From contig NZ_NKFL01000008.1 of NCBI RefSeq assembly GCF_002223055.1, positions 1-18,434 of the forward strand: a stretch of DNA of 18,434 nt. Direction: 5' to 3'. Of the stretch, positions 12,291-18,434 are shown piece by piece (the first letter of the stretch is position 1; each line of letters starts with the position of its first letter). The notes below the pieces were generated by a model. It was not told where the DNA came from, did no database searches, and worked only from the letters and a program-made list of their open reading frames with translations. Origin of the DNA: Burkholderia sp. HI2500 (GTDB lineage Bacteria; Pseudomonadota; Gammaproteobacteria; Burkholderiales; Burkholderiaceae). The position numbers were made by a program, and so were the translations under genes.

Positions 12291-13412
12291 TTACGTCCCC
12301 GCCGGCGGGAGTTTCGGTGTCTTGTGCAGCTCGACCCAGTAGCCGTTTGTCTTATCGTCGGGAACATCGAACCGACGTAGCCATGCTTCTGTCGCAACGC
12401 GCGTATTGAGCAACGGCGCAGTGCTGTTGATCGTGCCGCCTTGCAGAATGTCGGATGTTTCCGCCACGATCGGGCGCAGCGCATGATTCAGCAGTACATA
12501 CGCGGCCGGCGGATCGGGGGGGATCCCTTTCCCGATCGGGACGCCTGCGACCGGTTCTAGGCCCGCCTGAATGATGAGGCCGCCATCTCCAAACGGCGTT
12601 ATGCGGAACCAGTCCGGCGGGAGCATCAGTTTGTCCGCACCGCCGACGCTGCGAACCAGATCGGCATCGAGTGCCGTCAACCAATCGACGGTCTTGATCT
12701 TGCCGGTCAGATCACGAATGGACGTACTGTTGGGTTGCCCGACATCGATGCCGGGTCCGTACCGTCGGCACCAGAAATACTCGCTCGCTTCATTTGCTTC
12801 GGTGTTGAGCGGGGGGAGATTCACGCCGTACCCGCCGTGCCCCCAAATGGTTGGAACCGCTGCAGCGAATTCAGCAAACATCGCCTCAAACGCCCCGGGG
12901 CAAATCTCCAGGAAACGTCGCGGTACTGTGAACACCATCACATCAACGCCACGGGTACCCATCGCGGCTTGCCAGTCCTCGAGGCAGAACACAGAAAACT
13001 CGTAAAAGCCAGTCGCGAGCTTGTGGTCTGCACTCGTCGTCGCGGACACGAGGGCTTGATTGCTCGGCAAATCCATTGCCAGCCGGGAAAATCCGCGAGC
13101 CTTATCGAAGGCCACCGGACTCTTGCCTTCCTCGTAGAACCAGCGCATCGGGCCGACCTTCGGAGGTTCCAGCCCTGCAGCTTTGAACGACGCCACTTCG
13201 TAATCCTTGATCGTCGCCAGATAACGCTCGTAACAATGCACAAGCGCTTGCCGCACGGATTTCGTGTATCCGCCTTTGAAGTACAGTGCGCCGCGCACGA
13301 CTAGCGCTGCGCCTACGATCGCCTTTTGATACGCAGGCTCGTATAGGCCAAATGGGAGGGTGTCTTGCCGTCGCGGATCTTTGGCCCACGCTACCAGTTC
13401 ATCATGCGTCAT
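12291..13412 (-). CDS. DUF3396-type T6SS immunity protein
   Basis: A 373-residue soluble protein whose composition and motifs match the DUF3396 (type VI immunity) family. These include GPMRWFYEEGKSPVAFDKAR in the N-terminal third, AFEAMFAEFAAAVPTIWGHGGYG in the middle, then ASEYFWCRRYGPGIDVGQPN, and a C-terminal LPPDWFRITPFGDGGLIIQ stretch. DUF3396 proteins are found next to Tox-REase-5 effectors such as Pseudomonas aeruginosa TseT, where they protect the producer. The gene starts five bases after the effector stop, in the same operon, which makes it the cognate cytoplasmic immunity protein. There is no signal peptide, in keeping with a nuclease target inside the cell. The ribosome site is weak. 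Confidence 0.82.
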   Translation of the reverse strand: MTHDELVAWAKDPRRQDTLPFGLYEPAYQKAIVGAALVVRGALYFKGGYTKSVRQALVHCYERYLATIKDYEVASFKAAGLEPPKVGPMRWFYEEGKSPVAFDKARGFSRLAMDLPSNQALVSATTSADHKLATGFYEFSVFCLEDWQAAMGTRGVDVMVFTVPRRFLEICPGAFEAMFAEFAAAVPTIWGHGGYGVNLPPLNTEANEASEYFWCRRYGPGIDVGQPNSTSIRDLTGKIKTVDWLTALDADLVRSVGGADKLMLPPDWFRITPFGDGGLIIQAGLEPVAGVPIGKGIPPDPPAAYVLLNHALRPIVAETSDILQGGTINSTAPLLNTRVATEAWLRRFDVPDDKTNGYWVELHKTPKLPPAGT

Positions 13413-13417
13413 GATCT

Positions 13418-14188
13418 TTAAGGTGGTAAGGCAACGCCTGCGGGCTGCGCGCCTGGGGGCTGCGGGGGAAGCGGCAGCCCGAATGGTCCCATGCTGCTAT
13501 GGCTTCCCACATCGGTTCCAAACACGTCATCAGTTGCGGAATGGCTTTGCGTTGATCGGGCCGATTGCGTTTCCGACTGTTTGTCGGAACACCCACAGTC
13601 GGCTCGATTCAGCGGAGCATACTTGCTTCTGCTGCCGGCGATGCGAATGTACGAGGTACTTTGTCCCTGCCCGAAACCGTCATCGAATTTCATCTCGACG
13701 ACTTTCTTGATGTTCGATTGTACGGGCGGCTGAGAGGGGTCGTTCACGATGACAACGTCAGGCCGGCGAACGCCAGGGCCGCCTGCAGCCTTGTCCCTGC
13801 GATAGCCGCCCATTCTTCCCGGCCATTTATCGCGAATCCAGTCCAGCAGCGAATCATGCGGTTGTAGCGGATCGTCGTCCGACATGATCGGGGCAGGAGG
13901 TTCCTTGGTCATGTCGTACGAGACTTCCGGCAGATATTCCGTCGGGTTGCCGGTCATGATGCGCGAAGTCTCGTTTGCAAGATCCAACCGCTGCGCGACG
14001 CATGCCTGTCTAAGTATGCGCCCACCGCCCCGAGTCGCTACGCCGATATCGCTGCATTTGCATAAGGCGTTGCAAAGCACCTTTTTGTCGTCGGGAGAAA
14101 GGCCATCTGTTGCCCCCACAACGGTCGTTTGCCCTTGGCCGCTTCCCGATCCCCCGACTGCCGAGCCGCCCGAATACCCGCCGCTCAT
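13418..14188 (-). CDS. T6SS nuclease effector with Tox-REase-5 domain (TseT-like)
   Basis: A 256-residue toxin. The N-terminus is a Gly/Ser-rich linker. A Cys motif (LCNALCKCSDIGV) and EVSYDMTKEPPAPIMS follow, typical of the region before this toxin domain. The nuclease core spans about residues 138-200: GVRRPDVVIVNDPSQPP with Asp144, then VVEMKF with Glu165 and Lys167, and Gln176 downstream. Together these give the D...ExK...Q pattern of a restriction-endonuclease fold. It ends with CGC and a Pro-rich tail. I place the start at 14188, where ATGA overlaps the stop of the PAAR gene; the frame extending to 14515 is antisense-like noise over the PAAR gene. It should cut DNA in rival cells after delivery on the PAAR-tipped spike; delivery is inferred. 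Confidence 0.83.
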   Translation of the reverse strand: MSGGYSGGSAVGGSGSGQGQTTVVGATDGLSPDDKKVLCNALCKCSDIGVATRGGGRILRQACVAQRLDLANETSRIMTGNPTEYLPEVSYDMTKEPPAPIMSDDDPLQPHDSLLDWIRDKWPGRMGGYRRDKAAGGPGVRRPDVVIVNDPSQPPVQSNIKKVVEMKFDDGFGQGQSTSYIRIAGSRSKYAPLNRADCGCSDKQSETQSARSTQSHSATDDVFGTDVGSHSSMGPFGLPLPPQPPGAQPAGVALPP

Positions 14189-14736
14189 GCTTCGCTCGCG
14201 CCCGCGTTCTTGGCCCTGCCTGGTTGATTGAACGTGAGCGATGCTGCCTGATGAGTGTTCAACCAGTCGGTGTGGCCGTTCGTGTCCGTCATGCCCTGGA
14301 TGGTCTGGCCGTCCGCAGAGGTAACCGTGTATGGGTGATTCGAGATCGGCTGGCGCGTGTTGTCGTCGACGAGCTGGAAACGCCCGCGATATGTCCCGTC
14401 GCCCTGCGCGACAGTCTGCGCCAGCACACCTTTGCCGGCACCGACCGGGTTGCCCGTGCCCGAGGTTGGAGACGCCGTGGCCGTGCTTTGCGTTGCGATG
14501 AGCGTCGCGCCACATGCCGTTATGTCACCGTCGGACGCAACCGGCCGGCCGTTGAATGTCATGTGGAGATCGGTTTTTACGTTCACGATCGGGAAGATCC
14601 CGCCGCAGCGCGGGCACGAAACCATGTCGCCAAGCAGCGCCAATGCCTTGCCGTCGACAGCGTTGGTCGGATCACACGCAAGCACGCGTCCGCCGTGCGA
14701 GGTGGTGTCGCCCTCGCGGATAAATGCAAAACCCAT
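14185..14736 (-). CDS. PAAR-domain T6SS spike tip with C-terminal extension
   Basis: A 183-residue protein. The PAAR domain covers about residues 1-85: FIREGDTTSHGGRVL, then GDMVSCPRCGGIFPIV and NGRPVASDGDITACGATLI. PAAR proteins cap the VgrG spike and carry effectors. A Thr/Ala/Gly linker leads to a C-terminal extension (about 105-165) with YRGRFQLVDDNTRQPISNHP and TDTNGHTDWLNT. This looks like a transthyretin-like beta fold often seen on PAAR proteins that recruit separate effectors. The start at ATG 14736 is chosen over TTG 14742 because AGGGGAC precedes it. Its stop overlaps the effector start (ATGA), so tip and toxin are made together as separate chains. Confidence 0.88.
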   Translation of the reverse strand: MGFAFIREGDTTSHGGRVLACDPTNAVDGKALALLGDMVSCPRCGGIFPIVNVKTDLHMTFNGRPVASDGDITACGATLIATQSTATASPTSGTGNPVGAGKGVLAQTVAQGDGTYRGRFQLVDDNTRQPISNHPYTVTSADGQTIQGMTDTNGHTDWLNTHQAASLTFNQPGRAKNAGASEA

Positions 14737-14772
14737 AAGCAAGTCCCCTGTCAGGTCTCTCTGGCTGCCAAC

Positions 14773-15432
14773 TTACTTTCCGAAGTCGCTCGCGTCGATC
14801 CAGCCGTCGCTCGCGAGCACGAGCATCGTGCGTCCCTTTTGGTGGTCGGCGAGCTGAGAGGCGAGTCCGGTATAGACCTGCCGCACCTCGTCAGACTTGG
14901 CCCAGGCCGGCACGTCCACGGTGCTGAACGTGTATGACACCTCTGACATGGTGGAACCCAACGCATTCGAGGGCTGCGTGAACCGTACGACTTCATCCAC
15001 CTTGTAGTGGCCGGCGCACAAATCCGTGCCTTTGCCGTCCGGGTTGGCCAACGCCTTTTTCCCTTCGTCCGTCAGGTTGTAGATCTTCGCCGGCACGTCT
15101 TTCGGACCGGTGCCGAACAACGGCGTTTCTTTCGTCGTGCCGTCCCGGGCGCTCAGCAGACCGGCTTTCACCAGCACCTCATAGGGGCGCGTGGCGTCGG
15201 CATTCTGCTTGGCGGTCTGCTCCGGTTTTGTAAAGTTGTTCGGCGTCTGCAACGTCACAGTGATCGGATAGGCGTTGCCGCCCATAAAGCCGCCCGGGCG
15301 AACGGTCACGCAGGTCTTCGCAAAATGCGCGTTGATCGCCTTTTCGAAATTGTTGTTGTTCGCGTCTTTCGAAGAACTGCAGGCGGTTAGAAGAACGGCC
15401 AGTGCAAGCGAGGAGAGAGTAGATTTTTTCAT
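14773..15432 (-). CDS. Lipoprotein, first gene of the T6SS cargo operon
   Basis: A 219-residue predicted lipoprotein. The signal peptide MKKSTLSSLALAVLLTAC ends in a lipobox (LLTAC, Cys18), followed by SSS and an Asn-rich spacer. The mature part has FAKTCVTVRPGG and LCAGHYKVDEVV, with a possible disulfide. The start is ATG 15432; a TTG five codons upstream is less likely. It lies 36 bases before the PAAR gene on the same strand, so it is probably part of the same transcript. I do not recognise the family. A periplasm-facing lipoprotein could be an additional immunity or adaptor protein, though the nuclease effector itself needs only cytoplasmic protection. Confidence 0.82.
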   Translation of the reverse strand: MKKSTLSSLALAVLLTACSSSKDANNNNFEKAINAHFAKTCVTVRPGGFMGGNAYPITVTLQTPNNFTKPEQTAKQNADATRPYEVLVKAGLLSARDGTTKETPLFGTGPKDVPAKIYNLTDEGKKALANPDGKGTDLCAGHYKVDEVVRFTQPSNALGSTMSEVSYTFSTVDVPAWAKSDEVRQVYTGLASQLADHQKGRTMLVLASDGWIDASDFGK

Positions 15433-15486
15433 GGAATCGTTTTTCAAATCATCAGCGGAATGGGGCCCGCCGCAAATCTACCGCAT

Positions 15487-15506
15487 CGTTGCCTGCACAG
15501 GCAACG
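15487..15506. promoter_or_regulatory. Perfect 9-bp-arm inverted repeat upstream of the T6SS cargo operon
   Basis: CGTTGCCTG (15487-15495), CA, CAGGCAACG (15498-15506). It lies about 55 bases upstream of the lipoprotein start and has no T-run on either side. It could be an operator of the cargo operon or a hairpin separating it from the transfer genes upstream. Confidence 0.5.
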
Positions 15507-15551
15507 CTATGCCTTCCGTTAATCGGTTTAAATACCGCCAGTTTTTAATGC

Positions 15552-15854
15552 TCAGTGCATCGCCAATTCATGTCGCACTGCGACCGTATATTGATCGATG
15601 ATCGCCTTCATCGCGGATCGATCTTGCCGGTGCCATCTGAGTAACCGGCGATCGTCGTTGCACTGTCTCAGAATCTTCTGCAGCTCGTCGATGGATGCTG
15701 CATTTGGCTCGCGCATCGCGCGTCTTTCCAAGATGCGACGCCACGTGATGCTGTACATCGTATCGATCAGGTCTTCGGCGAGCTGCAGATCGCTTAACTG
15801 ATCGTCCGTCAAAGCGCCGGCCGGAACGCTCCCAACCCGATCCATCATGTTCAT
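15552..15854 (-). CDS. Hypothetical protein in the traK-position operon (100 residues)
   Basis: An unrecognised helical, charged protein: LTDDQLSDLQLAEDLIDTMY, then TWRRILERRA, DELQKILRQCNDDRRLLRWH and a C-terminal helix. There is no signal peptide or membrane segment. The start ATG overlaps the stop of the preceding gene as ATGA, so the two are a coupled pair transcribed away from oriT. In RP4 the genes in this place (traK, traL, traM) aid transfer. By position it may be a mobilisation accessory protein; no sequence evidence confirms that. Confidence 0.68.
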   Translation of the reverse strand: MNMMDRVGSVPAGALTDDQLSDLQLAEDLIDTMYSITWRRILERRAMREPNAASIDELQKILRQCNDDRRLLRWHRQDRSAMKAIIDQYTVAVRHELAMH

Positions 15855-16141
15855 CGGCGTGTTTCCAAAAGGTACTTTCGAAGCGTCGGCGTGGCTTCAT
15901 CGAGGCGTTCGCCTCGTAGCACCTCGTCGATCCGTTCCATCGTCATCCCGCGCGCCTTCAGGGTTTCCAGTTCGGTGCGCAGAATCGCCACACTTTCCCG
16001 CTTTTTTCTGTCCGCTGCTCTGCGTTTTTCGCTGACCTTGTTGGCGTCGATTTCCTCACGCGTGAGCGGCGGAAATTCGGCATCGAGCTCGGCAAGCATC
16101 GCTTTCACTTGGCCGACTGTGAACCGCTTTTCGTTCGTCAT
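15851..16141 (-). CDS. TraK-position small DNA-binding-like protein beside oriT
   Basis: A 96-residue, very basic and acidic helical protein. It has an N-terminal part (MTNEKRFTVGQVKAMLAELD), a lysine/arginine-rich middle (SEKRRAADRKKRES) and a C-terminal helical motif KARGMTMERIDEVLRGERLD then TPTLRKYLLE. That last part resembles the final helix-turn-helix of IncP TraK proteins, which wrap oriT. It is divergent from the traJ/mobC-like gene with oriT between them, exactly the place of traK in RP4. The start at 16141 is preferred over the longer frame to 16192, because that extension runs into the direct repeats of its own leader. The family call is tentative. Confidence 0.65.
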   Translation of the reverse strand: MTNEKRFTVGQVKAMLAELDAEFPPLTREEIDANKVSEKRRAADRKKRESVAILRTELETLKARGMTMERIDEVLRGERLDEATPTLRKYLLETRR

Positions 16142-16171
16142 TGCTGTTGGCCTTTTGGATGCCGGCAAAGT

Positions 16172-16209
16172 GTCGGCGAAGTACGAGTGCAAACGTCGGC
16201 GAAATACGA
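16172..16209. repeat. Direct repeats upstream of the traK-position gene
   Basis: GTCGGCGAAGTACGA (16172-16186) and GTCGGCGAAATACGA (16195-16209) match at 14 of 15 positions and lie 23 bases apart. They sit between oriT and the minus-strand gene starting at 16141 and are candidate binding sites for its product. Confidence 0.65.
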
Positions 16210-16448
16210 TTCCGTCTGACGTTTCAAGTTCCCTGAATGCTATCGCTTAAAAAGGCGACGTGCTATACCATCTGCACTGCGGTTGAGTGTAACAGGATGG
16301 CCTTTGTCTTACACATGGAACTTCGTTCCAGTGCAGACAAAGGACGTCAGCCCGTTCGGCGCTTCGCTTCTCACAGGCCGACTCATCCTGCCAGGGCGTA
16401 GCCCTGGACCCGTTGACCGGCGCGCAGCGCCTATTGGGAGGATCGGCT
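16193..16448 (+). other. Origin of transfer (oriT) with RP4-like nic site
   Basis: A gene-free stretch between two divergent mobilisation operons. CATCCTGCC (16384-16392) matches the core of the RP4 nic region (ATCCTG/C). By analogy the nick would fall between G16390 and C16391 on this strand. Immediately 3' is a perfect hairpin, CCAGGGC (16391-16397), GTA, GCCCTGG (16401-16407). The nested inverted repeat at 16301-16343 lies upstream. An inverted copy of CATCCTG lies at 16298-16292. The ribosome site GGGAGG of the next gene is at 16436-16441. Confidence 0.78.
16301..16343. repeat. Nested inverted repeat within oriT
   Basis: Outer arms CCTTTGTC (16301-16308) and GACAAAGG (16336-16343) enclose a second hairpin, TGGAAC (16316-16321), TTC, GTTCCA (16325-16330). 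Nested hairpins upstream of nic are common in oriT regions, as recognition sites or as single-strand structures in the recipient. Confidence 0.75.
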
Positions 16449-16757
16449 ATGCCGTTCGAAGTGCAGGGTGCGAAGGCACTCACCAAGAGCGTTACGTTGC
16501 GATTGACGCAAGACGAAAAGACCCGCTTGCAAGATGACGCCGAGCTTGCTGGTTTGACCGTTTCGGAACTTATTCGCCGACGGTATTTCGGGCGGCCGAT
16601 CGTCGCGAGCGCCAACATGGTGATGGTCCGCGAGCTGCGCCGTGTTGGTGGCCTGCTGAAGGATCTCCACAATAAGACAGACGGCGTGTACAGCCGCGAG
16701 ACTGCGCAAGCCCTCGTGGAGATCACCGGGCAGATCAAGAAGCTGAGCCAGCCATGA
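16449..16757 (+). CDS. TraJ/MobC-like relaxosome accessory protein
   Basis: A 102-residue protein that should bind oriT and recruit or position the relaxase. The N-terminal half has the RHH pattern: KSVTLRLTQDEKTRLQDDAE, then GLTVSELIRRRYFGRPI. The C-terminal half is helical (VMVRELRRVGGLLKDLHNKT). This matches the MobC/TraJ group encoded just before MOBP relaxases. ATG 16449 follows GGGAGGATC; the open frame back to 16413 would read into the oriT hairpin side and is not preferred. The stop overlaps the relaxase start as ATGA, so the two proteins are made together. Confidence 0.88.
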   Translation: MPFEVQGAKALTKSVTLRLTQDEKTRLQDDAELAGLTVSELIRRRYFGRPIVASANMVMVRELRRVGGLLKDLHNKTDGVYSRETAQALVEITGQIKKLSQP

Positions 16758-18430
16758 TCTTTAAGAAGGTGCCGGCGGATCGCGTGAAGTCGAAGGCAAA
16801 ACACGTTCGCGATCTGACCGACTACATTCGCGATCCAGCCAAAACCAATCCGCACGAAAAAGTCGCGTACACCGGCGCACGCGGGTTCCTCTGCGACGAT
16901 CACGCGGGCCAGCAAAGCGAGATGATCGCATTGGCGACGGACGCTCCGCGTAGCGCGAACCCGATCAATCACTACATCCTGAGTTGGCGTGAGGGCGAAT
17001 ATCCGACGGCAGCTCAGGTGGAACAGGCGGTTGAGATCCTGCTCGCCGAGTTGGGCCTTGCCGAGAACCAGGCGCTGTATGCGTTGCACCAAGACACCGA
17101 CAACATGCACCTGCACATCGCGGTGAACCGGGTGCATCCAGATACGCTCAAGGTCATCAAGCCGAACAAGGGTTTCGACAAGGAAGCTGGCCACCGCGCG
17201 ATCGCCAAAATCGAAGTCATCCAGGGCTGGTCGAGCGAGCAAAATGCCCGCTACAAAGTCGATGCCAACGGTGAGGCTATCCGGGAGGCTCCCAGTAGCC
17301 GTAAAGCACCATCGCAGAAACGGCGCGACATGGAGGTGAGGACGGGCGAGCAGTCGGCCGAGCGCATCGCCATCGAGACCGCGGCGCCGATCATTCGCGC
17401 GGCCGCGAGCTGGGGCGAGCTGCACGCTGGTCTGCAGGCGCAGGGTTTTCGCTACGAGCGCAAGGGCAGCGGTGCGATCATCTGGATCGGCGACGTGGCG
17501 GTGAAGGCCTCGAGCGCGGATCGTGGCGCGACGCTGGCCGCCCTGCAGAAGCGTTTGGGCGAGTTCCAGCCGGCCGCGCCGGCGGAGGCCTCGCCTACCC
17601 TTCAGGCCAAGCCAATCAAGGCCACTGCGCCGCGCTGGGCCGAATACATCGCCGCTCGCCGCGCGCATTACCAGGCCAAGGAAGCCACAAAGATCCGTCT
17701 CGGCGAGAAACACGAGCTCGAGCGGCAGGGGGTGGCCAAACAACAGCGCGACGAGCGGGGCAATGTTACGGCCGGAACGTGGCGCGGCAAGGGCGATCTA
17801 TTGAACGTCCGGCGCAGCGTTCTGGCGGCCGATCAGGCCGCCATGCGCCTTCGGATGCAGGAGCGGCAGCGCGACGAGCGTCGGCGCTTCCAGGAGCGTT
17901 TCCGGCCGTTTCCGAGCTACGAGGACTGGCTCAGGAGCGAGCTGTCGCCCGAGGCGGCCGATCAGTGGCGCTACCGCGACCACGAGCCGGACGAGATCCC
18001 GGCGCGGATTGTCGGCGATATACGAGTCGATCCGGTCGAGACTCGACGCCGCAAGGACCTGCGCGACTTCGTGGCCGAGATCCACGGCGATCGCGTGGCC
18101 TACCACCTAGCCGGCCGGGTTTCGCCGGCGTTCGTTGACCGTGGCGACCGGATCGACGTGCATGACGCAGCCGACGAAGCCGCTATTCTCGCCGCCCTGC
18201 AGCTCAGCGCTGAGAAATGGGGTGCCTTCCAGGTGACTGGTAGCGAGGCCTACAAGGCCCGCTGCGCCCGTCTGGCGGCCCGGTATGGCTTCGTGATCAC
18301 CAACCCGGAGCTGCAGGCCGTCATACGTCAGGAGAGCGGCCGTCTGGCTGCTCAGCGCGGTCAAGCTGCTGGCGAGGTCGGGCGACCGGCCGACGGCACA
18401 CCGAAGCGGTCGCCCCGCCGGATGTCGTAA
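16754..18430 (+). CDS. MOBP relaxase (TraI-like) with C-terminal LPD7 domain
   Basis: A 558-residue relaxase that nicks oriT and stays covalently bound to the transferred strand. Motif I HVRDLTDYIRDP supplies the catalytic tyrosine (Tyr24), as in RP4 TraI (Tyr22). Motif II is NPINHYILSWREGEYP. Motif III HQDTDNMHLHIAVNRVHP contains the metal-binding histidines. After a charged linker, the C-terminal part (about residues 385-530) has RVAYHLAGRVSPAFVDRGDR, then AILAALQLSAEKWG and GFVITNPELQ. These are the hallmarks of the LPD7 domain found on many mobile-element relaxases and primases. The start overlaps mobC by ATGA. There is no coupling protein or mating-pore gene nearby, so a helper is needed. 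The last 40 codons recur at 1-123 because the contig is circular. Confidence 0.94.
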   Translation: MIFKKVPADRVKSKAKHVRDLTDYIRDPAKTNPHEKVAYTGARGFLCDDHAGQQSEMIALATDAPRSANPINHYILSWREGEYPTAAQVEQAVEILLAELGLAENQALYALHQDTDNMHLHIAVNRVHPDTLKVIKPNKGFDKEAGHRAIAKIEVIQGWSSEQNARYKVDANGEAIREAPSSRKAPSQKRRDMEVRTGEQSAERIAIETAAPIIRAAASWGELHAGLQAQGFRYERKGSGAIIWIGDVAVKASSADRGATLAALQKRLGEFQPAAPAEASPTLQAKPIKATAPRWAEYIAARRAHYQAKEATKIRLGEKHELERQGVAKQQRDERGNVTAGTWRGKGDLLNVRRSVLAADQAAMRLRMQERQRDERRRFQERFRPFPSYEDWLRSELSPEAADQWRYRDHEPDEIPARIVGDIRVDPVETRRRKDLRDFVAEIHGDRVAYHLAGRVSPAFVDRGDRIDVHDAADEAAILAALQLSAEKWGAFQVTGSEAYKARCARLAARYGFVITNPELQAVIRQESGRLAAQRGQAAGEVGRPADGTPKRSPRRMS

Positions 18431-18434
18431 TTGC
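18308..18434. repeat. Terminal direct repeat, second copy (circular overlap)
   Basis: Exact second copy of bases 1-127. It continues the relaxase reading frame to its stop at 18428-18430, and joins to base 128 when the contig is closed. Confidence 0.95.

Noticed and set aside
14189..14515. Upstream extension of the nuclease effector frame
   Set aside because: It lies wholly inside the PAAR gene on the same strand in another frame. The ATGA overlap at 14188 gives a better start.
16247..17743. Minus-strand open frame of 498 codons
   Set aside because: Antisense to the relaxase, whose catalytic motifs are clear; it also crosses oriT and the mobC gene.
1..18434. CRISPR array, tRNA or rRNA genes, insertion sequences, integron sites
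   Set aside because: No regularly spaced repeat-spacer units, no tRNA-like cloverleaf, and no transposase ORF found on either strand. The repeats present are explained as iterons, par sites or operators.

Overview
The window is almost certainly one complete small plasmid. Its first 127 bases (1-127) are repeated exactly as its last 127 bases (18308-18434), so it closes into a circle of about 18,307 bp. The cut falls inside the relaxase gene, whose last 40 codons appear a second time at 1-123. The GC-rich base composition, the Rep_3 replicon with KfrA, the RP4-like mobilisation genes and the type VI secretion (T6SS) cargo suggest a betaproteobacterial host of the Burkholderia/Ralstonia/Cupriavidus type. 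The host is an inference; nothing in the window names the species.

Layout. (1) 203-1191: a CopG/ParE-type toxin-antitoxin pair followed by a third, PaaA-like antitoxin-type protein and a tiny ORF. (2) 1270-1828: two overlapping genes of unknown function, closed by a terminator at 1833-1852 shared with the opposite strand. (3) 5398-1862 (minus): a compact membrane operon in the order small membrane protein, TraX-like, DotA/TraY-like, small membrane protein. It resembles the traX-traY-exc end of an IncI (type IVB) conjugation system, but no other type IV secretion gene is present. (4) 5719-6711: a small Cys/His-containing ORF, then a serine resolvase preceded by an 18-bp palindrome and a cluster of TGTCCGC half-sites that may be its res site. 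(5) 7682-6755 (minus): ParA ATPase and a ribbon-helix-helix partner, with 13-bp-spaced TGAGTTGAGT repeats upstream. (6) 7808-8881: an unrecognised membrane-anchored protein with a ParB/sulfiredoxin-like GxHR motif. (7) 9842-9051 (minus): Rep_3 initiator, with iteron-like sites on both sides of the gene and an origin region at 9843-10940. (8) 11002-11940: KfrA-like protein behind an array of ATATC pentamers. (9) 15432-11986 (minus): lipoprotein, PAAR spike tip, Tox-REase-5 nuclease effector, DUF3396 immunity protein and a zinc-ribbon membrane protein, that is, a T6SS effector/immunity cassette with no secretion machine. (10) 16141-15552 (minus), oriT at about 16190-16410, and 16449-18430: an RP4-like arrangement of traK-position gene, oriT, traJ/mobC-like gene and MOBP relaxase with a C-terminal LPD7 domain.

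How it fits together. The plasmid replicates from its own iteron origin, segregates with ParA plus the RHH protein (with the resolvase probably resolving multimers and the TA module killing cured cells), and is mobilisable rather than self-transmissible. Two cargo blocks stand out. The traX-traY cassette could substitute for parts of a helper's type IVB channel or affect entry exclusion, in the manner described for TraG of SGI1. The T6SS cassette would arm the host's own T6SS with a DNase and protect plasmid carriers, acting as a between-cell addiction system. Both roles are inferences from gene content. A third feature is a family of ACTCAACTCA/TGAGTTGAGT sites at the par locus and as two long perfect inverted repeats on either side of the rep-ori-kfrA block.
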